In this document: piece after piece, positions 1 through 7,003 of the stretch
Position numbering within the stretch: position 1 is the first letter of the stretch
Layout of the letters: every line of letters begins with the position of its first letter
NCBI GenBank assembly: GCA_031550755.1
Contig: JAVBOJ010000152.1
Coordinates: 1-11,080, forward strand
Reading direction: 5' to 3'
DNA length: 11,080 nucleotides
From: JAVBOJ01 sp031550755
Lineage (GTDB): Bacteria > Bacillota > Clostridia > Oscillospirales > UBA929
Made by a program: the position numbers and the translations under genes
The notes under the pieces: generated by a model
Seen by the model: only the letters and a program-made list of their open reading frames with translations
Told to the model about the DNA's origin: nothing
The model's database searches: none

Positions 1-57
1 AAACAAAACGCCCCCTTTGGGAAAAGAAGTTTCTTTTATCTTTTCACCAAACGGGGC
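1..57 (-). terminator. Probable Rho-independent terminator of the folT operon
   Basis: The two arms at 10-27 and 39-57 can pair over about 18 bases with one C-C mismatch and one bulged base, leaving an 11-base loop. Read on the minus strand, the stem is followed directly by GTTTTGTTT (bases 9-1). A GC-rich stem base followed by a T-rich tail is the usual intrinsic-terminator layout. It lies about 80 bases past the stop of the last gene of the minus-strand operon. The window starts here, so the end of the tail may be cut off. Confidence 0.65.
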
Positions 58-94
58 ATTTATGACGTGCAATTATTACAAATTGATAAAACGA

Positions 95-156
95 GGGCGT
101 GCCTTTCTTTGGGCGGGCAAAGAAAGGTACCAATATCCGCTATCCGTTATCTGTCA
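95..156 (-). repeat. Short copy of composite intergenic repeat: hairpin plus heptads
   Basis: A hairpin with 13-base arms at 99-111 and 118-130 (core CTTTCTTTG / CAAAGAAAG, loop GGCGGG, one G-T wobble) is directly followed by three heptads. On the minus strand these read GATAACG, GATAGCG and GATATTG (151-131), preceded by TGACA. The same hairpin core, preceded by GGGCGT, and the same heptad type occur in the same order and orientation at 9335-9553. This copy lacks the roughly 140 bases that separate the two parts there. The end of the repeat overlaps the end of the peptidase gene, whose stop codon (140-142) lies in the heptads. Confidence 0.75.
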
Positions 157-757
157 GTACCCTGTAGGCATACACCCTTCCATAGCGGGACAGCGGCGTG
201 GGCTCTTTGTCTCTGTTCAGCGGGTCGTGTACCAAAAATTCCCCGTCGCGCGCGCCCACCACCAGCAGCCAGTGCGGCGGGCCGCCCACGCCGAGCTGCA
301 CCTGGACGATGGGAAGCCGCCCGTTTTGCAGGTCGCGCTCCAGCGTCGCGGCGGAAAATACCCGGCTGTATGTATACGAAACGCCGGGTACGGCCTGTCC
401 GATTTCGGTCCAAATCAACTCACCGCCGGCGGTGTAGCCGCCGTGCTCCGACAGCAGCCGGTTGAGCTCGCCCGGCGTCACGGGAATGCCCAGCTCGGAA
501 ATCGCGCCGGCGCAACAGGTGACCAGACAGCCCGCCGCGCCCATCGAGGAGCCGGAGACGCCCATCTTGTCGGTGCCCCAAGCCGCGTCGTGTTGCAGAA
601 AAAACGGCGGGGTCTGAAGGGCGAAATCCGTTGAGGGCGTGAGGGTGATGCCAATGTTTTTAATATACAGCGCTCGAAGGGGGTAGATCCCCAGCGCGCC
701 AAGGACAATCACCAGCGCCAGCGCCGCCCACAGGATGCGCTTGGTTTTGCGTTTCAT
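140..757 (-). CDS. Membrane-anchored C39-like cysteine peptidase
   Basis: A 205-residue protein with a basic N-terminus (MKRKTKR) and one hydrophobic segment at about residues 9-28, so it is probably anchored in the membrane with its domain outside. The rest fits the papain-fold C39-like family (Peptidase_C39_2): the oxyanion-hole glutamine in FLQHDAAWG (Q55), the nucleophile in GAAGCLVTC (C77), the histidine in PPHWLLVVG (H162) and the acidic residue in LVHDPL (D178). These roles are assigned from family pattern. No ABC-transporter domain is present, so it is a free-standing member; the substrate is unknown and could be peptide or cell-wall material. It starts 4 bases after the methyltransferase stop, with AAAGGTG as a ribosome site, and is the last gene of the operon. 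Its final codons and TAG stop are made from repeat DNA. Confidence 0.75.
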   Translation of the reverse strand: MKRKTKRILWAALALVIVLGALGIYPLRALYIKNIGITLTPSTDFALQTPPFFLQHDAAWGTDKMGVSGSSMGAAGCLVTCCAGAISELGIPVTPGELNRLLSEHGGYTAGGELIWTEIGQAVPGVSYTYSRVFSAATLERDLQNGRLPIVQVQLGVGGPPHWLLVVGARDGEFLVHDPLNRDKEPTPLSRYGRVYAYRVLTDNG

Positions 758-761
758 GCTG

Positions 762-1514
762 TCACACCTTTCCGATATAACACTCCGTTAAATTCGGCAT
801 TGTCAATACTCCGTGTTGACTGCACTTCGCGAACAGCTCCCGCAGCGCCGTCACATAGGGCACATACGCCGGGTCGGTTTCCCGCGGCGCGTAGGAGCAG
901 GAGAGGTTGCGCCCGACGAGCGCCTCCTCGTCCATCTTCAGGTCGTTGAGAAAGACGCGGTACTCGCAGAGATTGTCCCGGAAAAAATCCCGGTGGGCAT
1001 CCGCCCCGCCGCGCCGCCCGCCCGTTGCGCCCTTAAAATCGGGACAAAACGCGGCATTGAGCCTGTCGTTTTCGGCGACCAACTCGCTCTGCGCGTCGCG
1101 GCAGTTCCAGACCAGAACCACCCGCCCGTCCGGGCGCAAAATACGGCGGCATTCGGCGGCGAACGCCGCCCCGTCAAACCAGTGAAACGCCTGCGCCGCC
1201 GTGACAAAATCCACCGCGCCGTCCGGCAGGCCGGTGGCCTCGGCGGGCGCGGCAACAAGGGTAAAATTGGGGTATCCCGCCAGCGCTTCCGCCGCCTGCG
1301 CGCGCATGTCGGCGTTGGGCTCGACGCCAAAGACCGCGCTGCCGCGCCGCAAAAGAAGCCCGGCGAAAATGCCCGTGCCGCAGCCGATATCGGCGACGGT
1401 ACAGCCGGCGGAAAACCCGGCCTCGTCATACAAATAAGCCAGCAGCGCCTCCGGGTAGGACGGCCGGTATTTGGCATAGAGATCGGCCTTGCCGGTGAAT
1501 TTTTGTTCGTTCAT
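762..1514 (-). CDS. Class I SAM-dependent methyltransferase (UbiE/Methyltransf_11 type)
   Basis: A 250-residue soluble protein with the Rossmann-fold methyltransferase motifs in order: motif I VADIGCGTG (residues 40-48) for S-adenosylmethionine binding, the acidic end of strand 2 in GVEP (63-66), and a motif IV region around VDFVTAAQAFHWFD (101-114), followed by RRILRPDGRVVLVW. The opening FTGKADLYAKYRPSYP is typical of a large group of bacterial small-molecule methyltransferases. The substrate cannot be read from the sequence. One base separates it from the folT stop; AAAGGA upstream of ATG serves as ribosome site. The position between a folate importer and a peptidase gives no clear pathway. 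Length and motifs are intact. Confidence 0.85.
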   Translation of the reverse strand: MNEQKFTGKADLYAKYRPSYPEALLAYLYDEAGFSAGCTVADIGCGTGIFAGLLLRRGSAVFGVEPNADMRAQAAEALAGYPNFTLVAAPAEATGLPDGAVDFVTAAQAFHWFDGAAFAAECRRILRPDGRVVLVWNCRDAQSELVAENDRLNAAFCPDFKGATGGRRGGADAHRDFFRDNLCEYRVFLNDLKMDEEALVGRNLSCSYAPRETDPAYVPYVTALRELFAKCSQHGVLTMPNLTECYIGKV

Positions 1515-1515
1515 A

Positions 1516-2052
1516 TTATGTCCTTTCCATCAAACGCTTGGCAAATCGTCCCACAATATACACAAGCGCGGTATACAGCGGGAACAAAACGAGCTGCCGC
1601 AAAAACCGCTCGCCGGTGAAAATCATCCCGGCGGTCTTGCCGCTCATCATGTGCAGCCACAAGGCGTTGAGCCCCAAGTAAATCACCGGCGCAATGGTCA
1701 GCTCGGCCAGCGCCGCGCGCGGCAGGGTGACCGCCCGGCGGTAAAAAAACAGGGCGTAGATCAGATTTTGCACCATGGCCGACAGGGCGTAGCCCGGAAA
1801 ATACGCGCCCATGGGCTTGACGATATAGCCGATGAAATCCCCGGCGAAGCCCATGCACAGCCCCGCCCACGGCCCGAACAGCATACTGCCGACCGCGCCG
1901 GGCAGAAACGCCAGATTAAACAGCTGAAAATCCGGGGTGACATAGGTGGTAAACATCGCCAGCACGGCGGCAATCGCCAGCAGCAGCCCCATGACGGTCA
2001 GATGACGGGTGGAAAAAACGCCCTTGAGAGTCCAAAATTCGCGCATATACAT
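1516..2052 (-). CDS. folT: Folate-family ECF transporter S component (FolT-like)
   Basis: A 178-residue, very hydrophobic protein with about six membrane segments. The signature region is residues 50-92, with LPGAVGSMLFGPWAG, then GDFIGYIVKP and AYFPGYALSA, which is the recognisable pattern of folate-specific S components of energy-coupling-factor transporters. It would bind folate outside and import it together with the shared EcfA/A'/T module, which is not in this window. Two in-frame ATGs exist, at 2052 and 2046; GAGG (2058-2061) is 5 bases from the first and 11 from the second, so the start is ambiguous by two residues. It heads the operon with the methyltransferase and peptidase and has its own promoter. 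I looked for a tetrahydrofolate riboswitch in the short leader and saw none. Confidence 0.85.
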   Translation of the reverse strand: MYMREFWTLKGVFSTRHLTVMGLLLAIAAVLAMFTTYVTPDFQLFNLAFLPGAVGSMLFGPWAGLCMGFAGDFIGYIVKPMGAYFPGYALSAMVQNLIYALFFYRRAVTLPRAALAELTIAPVIYLGLNALWLHMMSGKTAGMIFTGERFLRQLVLFPLYTALVYIVGRFAKRLMERT

Positions 2053-2085
2053 TACAACCTCGTTCCCTTTTTTCGCAAGGGCAAT

Positions 2086-2114
2086 ATTATATCACCGCAA
2101 GCCGCGCCGCGCAA
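2086..2114 (-). promoter_or_regulatory. Vegetative (sigma-A type) promoter for the folT operon
   Basis: On the minus strand a perfect TATAAT (2091-2086) is preceded by TG at the extended -10 position (TGATATAAT) and, 17 bases upstream, by TTGCGC (2114-2109). Only TTG of the -35 box matches consensus, but the spacing is ideal and the extended -10 compensates. The predicted leader is only about 25-30 bases. Confidence 0.75.
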
Positions 2115-2125
2115 CGGGGGAGGTG

Positions 2126-2161
2126 TCAGATAACAGATAATGGATAACAGATAGGGACGCG
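2126..2161 (+). repeat. Heptanucleotide tandem repeat (GATAAYR)n with GGGACGCG flank
   Basis: Four consecutive heptads are present on the plus strand at 2129-2156: GATAACA, GATAATG, GATAACA and GATAGGG, then ACGCG. The same order of units ending in GATAGGGACGCG occurs on the minus strand at 9553-9516. Similarity continues weakly beyond it (GCCCCCGTTCCG at 2172-2183 against GCCCCTGTGCCG in the other copy). This copy is in the intergenic space between the yycH-like gene and the folT promoter and has no CTTTCTTTG hairpin. Confidence 0.8.
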
Positions 2162-2200
2162 TAACGACAACGCCCCCGTTCCGGAAAAACGAAGAAAAGC

Positions 2201-3481
2201 TCACCCGCACCAGCCCGGCTCGCCGGTTTCATCATAACAAACGCGCAGATCAAAGCCCTGCGGCTTCTGCTTTTTGAGCAGGGAGGCGGCCAGCGCCGCC
2301 GGCGGCAGGTCAACGCGGGCTTCCTGCCGCAAAAACAACTGCGGACGGAAAACCGCCTCGGCCACCACCCCGTCGCGCAGGGTGACGCTCACCGCCGGTT
2401 GGGTCAGCGCGGCCTCCAGCCCGTCCACCGCGACGCAAAAGGCGACCGTCTGCGCCCCGTCGGCGGCCTCGCTGTAGGCGGAAAGCTGGAGCACACCCGC
2501 GCCCCAGAGGGCGGCCAGCGGCTCGGTCAGCGCGCGGGCGGTTTCGACGGTGTCGGAGCGCGTATCGCCCAGAAGCTGGGCGTTGGTTGTCAGCGGCTGC
2601 GCGCCCGCGGCGGGATTGCGGTAGATAATCAACCCCTCGGAAAACCGGCAGGTGCGCGGATCGTCCACATAGACCCGCGCGCCGTCGGCGGCGAGATAGT
2701 CGCGCGCGTCGGGATTCATCGACAGCGCCGCGAGCAGCGCGCGGCGGGTGGCGTCGTCGGGCAGCGCCCGGCTCACCGCCAGCAGCGCCGGACGCAGCGG
2801 CGCGTCATACAGCACGGTATAGGGCGACAGCGCCGGGTCGCCGCCCTGTTCAAAGGCGAAGACGCAGGGGCGCAGCACCTCGTCCGCCGGCAGGCCGGGA
2901 TCGTGATAGACCAGCGGCGTGGCCGCGCGATAGGCGCGGCGGTCGGTTTCGTTGACATAATAAAATGTGAGCCGCCCGTCCTCCGCGCGCAAAAACAGCC
3001 GCCGCATCTGCGCCTCAAAGCCTTCCGCCGTATCCACCTGGAGCCAGACGGACAGCAGCCGCAGCGACACCGGCTTGAGATATTCCAGATACACGCCGTC
3101 GGCGGACAGCGCCTCGCGAAAGGCGGCGTCAGCAATGGGCGCGGGCGTTTCGGCCGAGCCCAGCGCCTCGCCCAGCGTTCCGCGCAGGGAGTTATAAACG
3201 GCGGCCAGCACCGCGTCGTCCCCCGTGATGCCGTAGCGTGCGCCGTCCCGGACATAGACCGCCGTCACCGGACGGGCGGCCTCGGTCGGCGACGTCGCGT
3301 CAAACGGGAGCTCCGCCGAGGGCGCGGGGGTGTACAGCCCCAAGGCCGCCGAGATTTCCGACAGCCAGTGAAAGCCTGGCGTGTCCAGCAGACGGGCGTC
3401 CACAATCCAGGTCAAATAGGTCAGCGCCACAAGGCTCAGGCAGAGCAGGACAATCAGCGCGGTTTTGAGGGCTTCCTTCAT
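2201..3481 (-). CDS. YycH-like accessory regulator of the WalK kinase
   Basis: A 426-residue protein with one N-terminal membrane segment (about residues 7-26) and a large remainder predicted outside the cell. That topology, the length and the position directly after a WalK-type kinase match YycH/YycI-type proteins, which in Bacillus and relatives sit in the membrane and modulate WalK. I do not see a decisive sequence signature, so the name rests mainly on context and topology. The gene starts inside the kinase stop (ATGA, 4-base overlap) with GGAGGAG 5 bases upstream, which points to translational coupling. It is the last gene of its operon. A T-rich run follows the stop (2200-2185), but I see no convincing terminator stem. 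Confidence 0.6.
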   Translation of the reverse strand: MKEALKTALIVLLCLSLVALTYLTWIVDARLLDTPGFHWLSEISAALGLYTPAPSAELPFDATSPTEAARPVTAVYVRDGARYGITGDDAVLAAVYNSLRGTLGEALGSAETPAPIADAAFREALSADGVYLEYLKPVSLRLLSVWLQVDTAEGFEAQMRRLFLRAEDGRLTFYYVNETDRRAYRAATPLVYHDPGLPADEVLRPCVFAFEQGGDPALSPYTVLYDAPLRPALLAVSRALPDDATRRALLAALSMNPDARDYLAADGARVYVDDPRTCRFSEGLIIYRNPAAGAQPLTTNAQLLGDTRSDTVETARALTEPLAALWGAGVLQLSAYSEAADGAQTVAFCVAVDGLEAALTQPAVSVTLRDGVVAEAVFRPQLFLRQEARVDLPPAALAASLLKKQKPQGFDLRVCYDETGEPGWCG

Positions 3482-5247
3482 ACCGGCTCCTCCCCAATGG
3501 GCAGGGAGACGGTCACCGTGGCACCCTTGCCCGGCGCGGAGGCGATTTCAATCGTACCACCGTGTTTTTCCACAATTTCGCGGGCAATGGCCAGTCCCAG
3601 CCCGGTGCCGCCCGACTCGCGGGCGCGGGCCTTGTCCACCCGGTAAAACCGCTCGAACAGGCGGGGCATGTCGGCCTCCGGAATCCCGATGCCGTTGTCG
3701 CGCACGATGATTTTGACCTGCTTGCCCTCGGTGCCGCAGGAGACCTCGATCTCGCCGCCGTCGGGCGTATATTTCAGCGCGTTGGCCAAAATATTGGCCA
3801 GCACCTGCTCGATGCGGGTGCGGTCGCCCGTGATGGACGGCGGCATCTCCTCAAAGGTCAGGCTCAGCGAATGGTTTCTGCGGCGCGCCTCGAGCAGCAT
3901 TCCGTCATAGACGTTGCGCAGCGCGTCCTTCAGCGAAAAGGGCTCCATCTGCCAGTTCATTTTGCCTTGATCGAACTGCGACAGGGTGAGCAGATCGCGC
4001 ACAATGACATTCATGCGGTCGGCCTCATTGAGAATGACCTGCGAAAACGAGCGCGCCGTCTCGGGCGGGATGTATTCATCCCCGGCCAGCGTCTCGGCGT
4101 AGCTGCGGATGTTGGTCAGCGGCGTGCGCAGCTCATGGGAGGCGTTGGAGACAAAGTCGCGCCGCAGGGAATCCAGCCGGCGCTGCTCGGTAACATCATG
4201 CAGCACCGCCATGACGCCCTCGGCACCCGCCTCGCCGAAGCAGACCAAAAACACCCGGATGGCCCGGCCGCCGATCTCGGTCTCGCGGTCGAGGAAATCC
4301 GGCTGGCGCAGCCCCAGCACATCATGCAGCGGCGCGACGCGGCCCAGCAGCTTGCCGTAGGATTCCATCTCGGAAAACGGCATTCCGAGCAGCCGCTCGG
4401 CGGACGGATTGGCCTGCATCAGCATCCCGTCGCGGGAAAACGCCACGACGCCGTCGGCCATATGGGCAAACAACGCGCCCAGCTTGTCGCGCTCGGCAGC
4501 GATGTCCTCCAGCGTGTCGCGCAGGATACGGGTCATGTCGTTGAACGCGCCGGTCAGCTTGCCGATCTCGTCGCCCGAATGAATTTCCAGCGGACTGGTA
4601 AAGGTGCCCGAAGCCACCAGCTTGACGCCGCGGGTCAGGTTGACCAGCGGCCGGGTGATGGCGCCCGCCAGCAAAAACGCCAGCAAAAAGGCGAAAATCA
4701 ACCCGAACAGTACCGCCGATAAAATGATGGAAAACAGCCGGCCGAGCAGCTCCTGGGTGGACTCCTTGGTGTCTCGGATGTAGATAATATAGGACGCTTC
4801 GCCCTCTCCCGCAATGGGTACGGCGGCATCCATATAATTTTGCGACAAGGTGCGCGAAAAGACCGGCGCGCCCTCCCGCATGACCGCGACGATGGACGGC
4901 GCGGTGAGGTCAAGCGAGAGCCCGCCGGCATCGTCCGACCCGGCGAGATAGACCCCGGTGCGCCCGTCCAAAATGTAATATTTGCGCTGGACATTGTCCA
5001 GCCCCAGCGTACCGGAATAGGCGTGCAGCAGCGCTTTCAGGCGGGCGGGCGCGTCCTCGGCGCGGGCGGCGGCGTACATTTCCCCCATAAAATCGGCGCG
5101 CTCAAAAGACTCCTTCATGTTCAGCGCGAAGGAGTCCTGTCCGTACCGCGCCACGCTGCCCACGAGAAACGCGCCGACCACGGCGATGGTGGACAGTATG
5201 AGCAGAATCATGACCAGCACCAGCCGGGCCCGCAGGGATGTAAACAT
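3478..5247 (-). CDS. walK: WalK-type sensor histidine kinase
   Basis: A 589-residue membrane kinase. Order of parts: membrane segment 1 (about 8-30), an extracellular sensing region (about 31-170), membrane segment 2 (171-197), HAMP (198-250), PAS (about 251-355), HisKA with SHELRTPLTNIRSY and the phospho-accepting H371, then the HATPase domain with N box NILANALKYTP (around N489), G1 box DNGIGIP (517-523), F box LFERFYRVDKAR and G2 box GTGLGLAI (547-554). All catalytic boxes are intact. The architecture and the RSY and FYRVDKAR signatures favour WalK over PhoR. WalK phosphorylates WalR to control cell-wall turnover. The start has GGAGG 5 bases upstream. A walR gene normally precedes walK; here rqcH does, 24 bases away, so the partner regulator must be encoded elsewhere or differ. 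Confidence 0.85.
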   Translation of the reverse strand: MFTSLRARLVLVMILLILSTIAVVGAFLVGSVARYGQDSFALNMKESFERADFMGEMYAAARAEDAPARLKALLHAYSGTLGLDNVQRKYYILDGRTGVYLAGSDDAGGLSLDLTAPSIVAVMREGAPVFSRTLSQNYMDAAVPIAGEGEASYIIYIRDTKESTQELLGRLFSIILSAVLFGLIFAFLLAFLLAGAITRPLVNLTRGVKLVASGTFTSPLEIHSGDEIGKLTGAFNDMTRILRDTLEDIAAERDKLGALFAHMADGVVAFSRDGMLMQANPSAERLLGMPFSEMESYGKLLGRVAPLHDVLGLRQPDFLDRETEIGGRAIRVFLVCFGEAGAEGVMAVLHDVTEQRRLDSLRRDFVSNASHELRTPLTNIRSYAETLAGDEYIPPETARSFSQVILNEADRMNVIVRDLLTLSQFDQGKMNWQMEPFSLKDALRNVYDGMLLEARRRNHSLSLTFEEMPPSITGDRTRIEQVLANILANALKYTPDGGEIEVSCGTEGKQVKIIVRDNGIGIPEADMPRLFERFYRVDKARARESGGTGLGLAIAREIVEKHGGTIEIASAPGKGATVTVSLPIGEEPV

Positions 5248-5271
5248 AGAAACCTCCGAAAATCGGTCGGA

Positions 5272-7002
5272 TCAGGGCGCTCCCAACCGCTCCAGCAGCG
5301 CCCTGTCCGGCGCGGCCACCAGCGTTTTGTACGGATCGTACACCACCATGCCGGGCTTGGCACCCTGCGGTTTTTTGACGTGGCGGATTTCGGTGTAATC
5401 CACCGGCGCTTTGGGCGCTTCGCGCGCGCCCGATAGCGTCACGGCGATGACCGCCGCCTCGTGGAGCGACGCTTCGTCGGGCGGACGGCCGTCTGTGCGC
5501 AAAATCACATGGGTGCCCGGCACTTTTTGGGCGTGCAGCCAAATATCGGTTTTGGCGGCCTCCTTGAGGGTGAGGATATCGTTTTGCCGCCCCGAGCGCC
5601 CGGCCAAAATGGGCAGGCCCGCAGAGCTGACAAACCGCAGCGGCCCCAAGGGCTTTTCCTTTTGCTTTTTGCCGGCGGCGGATTTTTTGAGCAGACCGGC
5701 GGCGGCCAGCTCGTCGCGCAGCTCGGAAAGCTCCCGCGCGGACGTCAGCCTCGACAGCGCCTCCAGCACGCTCTCCAAATAGAGCAGCTCCTCCCGCCCC
5801 CGGGTCATCTGCTCGGTGAGCGAGGCCTCGGCGGCCTTGGCGCGGCGGTAATCGCGGTAATACCGCGCGGCGTTTTGCTGGGGCGAGCGCGCCGGGTCGA
5901 GGGAAATGTCCACCTCGTGCCCGTCCTCAAAATCCGGCAGCTTGACCGCCCCCGCGCCCGACGGCACTTGGGCGGCGTAGGCCATCAGCAGGTCGCCCTT
6001 TTGCCGCAGGACATCCCGGTTTTGGGTCTCGCGGTATTCCTCCTCTTGGAGCAACAGCTTGCGCCGCAAGCGGTCGCGCAGGGTGGTGAGCGTTTTGCGG
6101 GTGTCCTGCGCACGGGCGGCCATGGCCTCGGCCTGATCCCGCCGGGTGTAAAATTCATCCAACAGCGCCGAAAAGCTCTCCCGCCGCGCCGCGGTGTACA
6201 AATCCCCGTACTGGGCGATGGGAACGTACGAAAAATCCGCCGGTTTGTCCCCGTCGGACAGCAAAATTGGCGCGAAGTCCGCCCGGCGGACGCGGGTCTG
6301 CCAGTCCCGCAGCACCGGAAGCAGGTCGAGCTCGCCCAGCCGCGCGTCGGGTGCGCCGCCGGCCAAAAAGACCAGCTCGCGGCAGACCAGCGGCGGCAGG
6401 GCGCAAAAGGTATCCAGCAAAAAGTCGCAGGCGCGTGTGTCCGGCGGGGCTTCCGCCAGAAGGCGCTCCAGCTCCTCCGTCTCGACCGGGTCGTGCTTTT
6501 GCTGCCCCGGCGGCAGATGGTAAAACAGCCCCGGCAGCACCTGCCGCGCCTCCGACATCTCGGCGTCCACCCGCACAAGGCAGTCAAGGATCCGGTCGTC
6601 CCCGTCCAGCAGGATGAGGTTGGAATGCCGCCCCATCAGCTCGGCCACAAGAGTTTTGCGGCAGGGGGAGCCCAGCTCGTCGGTGGCGTCGAAGACAAAG
6701 GAGAGCACCCGTTCGCGCGGCGGCTGGGTGATATCGGCGAGCCGCGCACCCTGAAGGTGCTTGCGCAGCAGCATACAGAACATCGGCGGGGCGGCCGGGT
6801 TTTCGGCGCTGACCGACGTCAGATGCGCACGCGGATGCCGCGCCCCGGTCGAGATCAGCAGACGGAACGAGCCCGACGGCGCGCGCAGCAGCAGGTGCGC
6901 CTCCGCCCGTCCGGGCATAAAAATTTTGTCCGCCCGCGCGCCGAGAAGCGTCCCGCGCAGCTCGGCGCAGACGGCCTGCATGAAAATAGCGTCGAGAGGC
7001 AT
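5272..7002 (-). CDS. rqcH: RqcH / NFACT-family ribosome quality-control protein (Rqc2 homologue)
   Basis: A 576-residue protein with the NFACT layout: an N-terminal domain opening MPLDAIFMQAVCAEL, a helical, charged middle region rich in Arg/Glu (about residues 260-420) and a C-terminal NFACT-R domain with DIWLHAQKVPGTHVILRT and KKPQGAKPGMVVYDPYKT. In Bacillus, RqcH binds stalled 50S subunits and recruits tRNA-Ala to add C-terminal alanine tails that mark nascent chains for degradation; older names are FbpA/PavA fibronectin-binding-like proteins. The conserved early Asp is present (D4). At the position of the Asp-Arg pair needed for tRNA handling in Bacillus (97-98), this protein has E97-R98. 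It begins 1 base after the nif3-like stop (GGTGG as ribosome site) and precedes walK. Confidence 0.9.
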   Translation of the reverse strand: MPLDAIFMQAVCAELRGTLLGARADKIFMPGRAEAHLLLRAPSGSFRLLISTGARHPRAHLTSVSAENPAAPPMFCMLLRKHLQGARLADITQPPRERVLSFVFDATDELGSPCRKTLVAELMGRHSNLILLDGDDRILDCLVRVDAEMSEARQVLPGLFYHLPPGQQKHDPVETEELERLLAEAPPDTRACDFLLDTFCALPPLVCRELVFLAGGAPDARLGELDLLPVLRDWQTRVRRADFAPILLSDGDKPADFSYVPIAQYGDLYTAARRESFSALLDEFYTRRDQAEAMAARAQDTRKTLTTLRDRLRRKLLLQEEEYRETQNRDVLRQKGDLLMAYAAQVPSGAGAVKLPDFEDGHEVDISLDPARSPQQNAARYYRDYRRAKAAEASLTEQMTRGREELLYLESVLEALSRLTSARELSELRDELAAAGLLKKSAAGKKQKEKPLGPLRFVSSAGLPILAGRSGRQNDILTLKEAAKTDIWLHAQKVPGTHVILRTDGRPPDEASLHEAAVIAVTLSGAREAPKAPVDYTEIRHVKKPQGAKPGMVVYDPYKTLVAAPDRALLERLGAP

Positions 7003-7003
7003 A

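Noticed and set aside
17..634. Plus-strand open frame opposite the C39-like peptidase
   Set aside because: It begins inside the terminator hairpin, reads through the repeat, and is antisense to a gene with a catalytic Cys-His-Asp pattern.
2126..2161. Heptad repeats as a CRISPR-like array
   Set aside because: Units are 7 bases with no spacers and no cas genes nearby.
2053..2200. Possible tetrahydrofolate riboswitch before folT
   Set aside because: The predicted transcript leader is only about 30 bases, too short for this riboswitch, and I found none of its conserved pairing blocks.
2162..2200. Terminator after the yycH-like gene
   Set aside because: A T-rich run follows the stop on the minus strand, but no GC-rich stem directly precedes it. 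Any pairing I could draw was short and badly placed.
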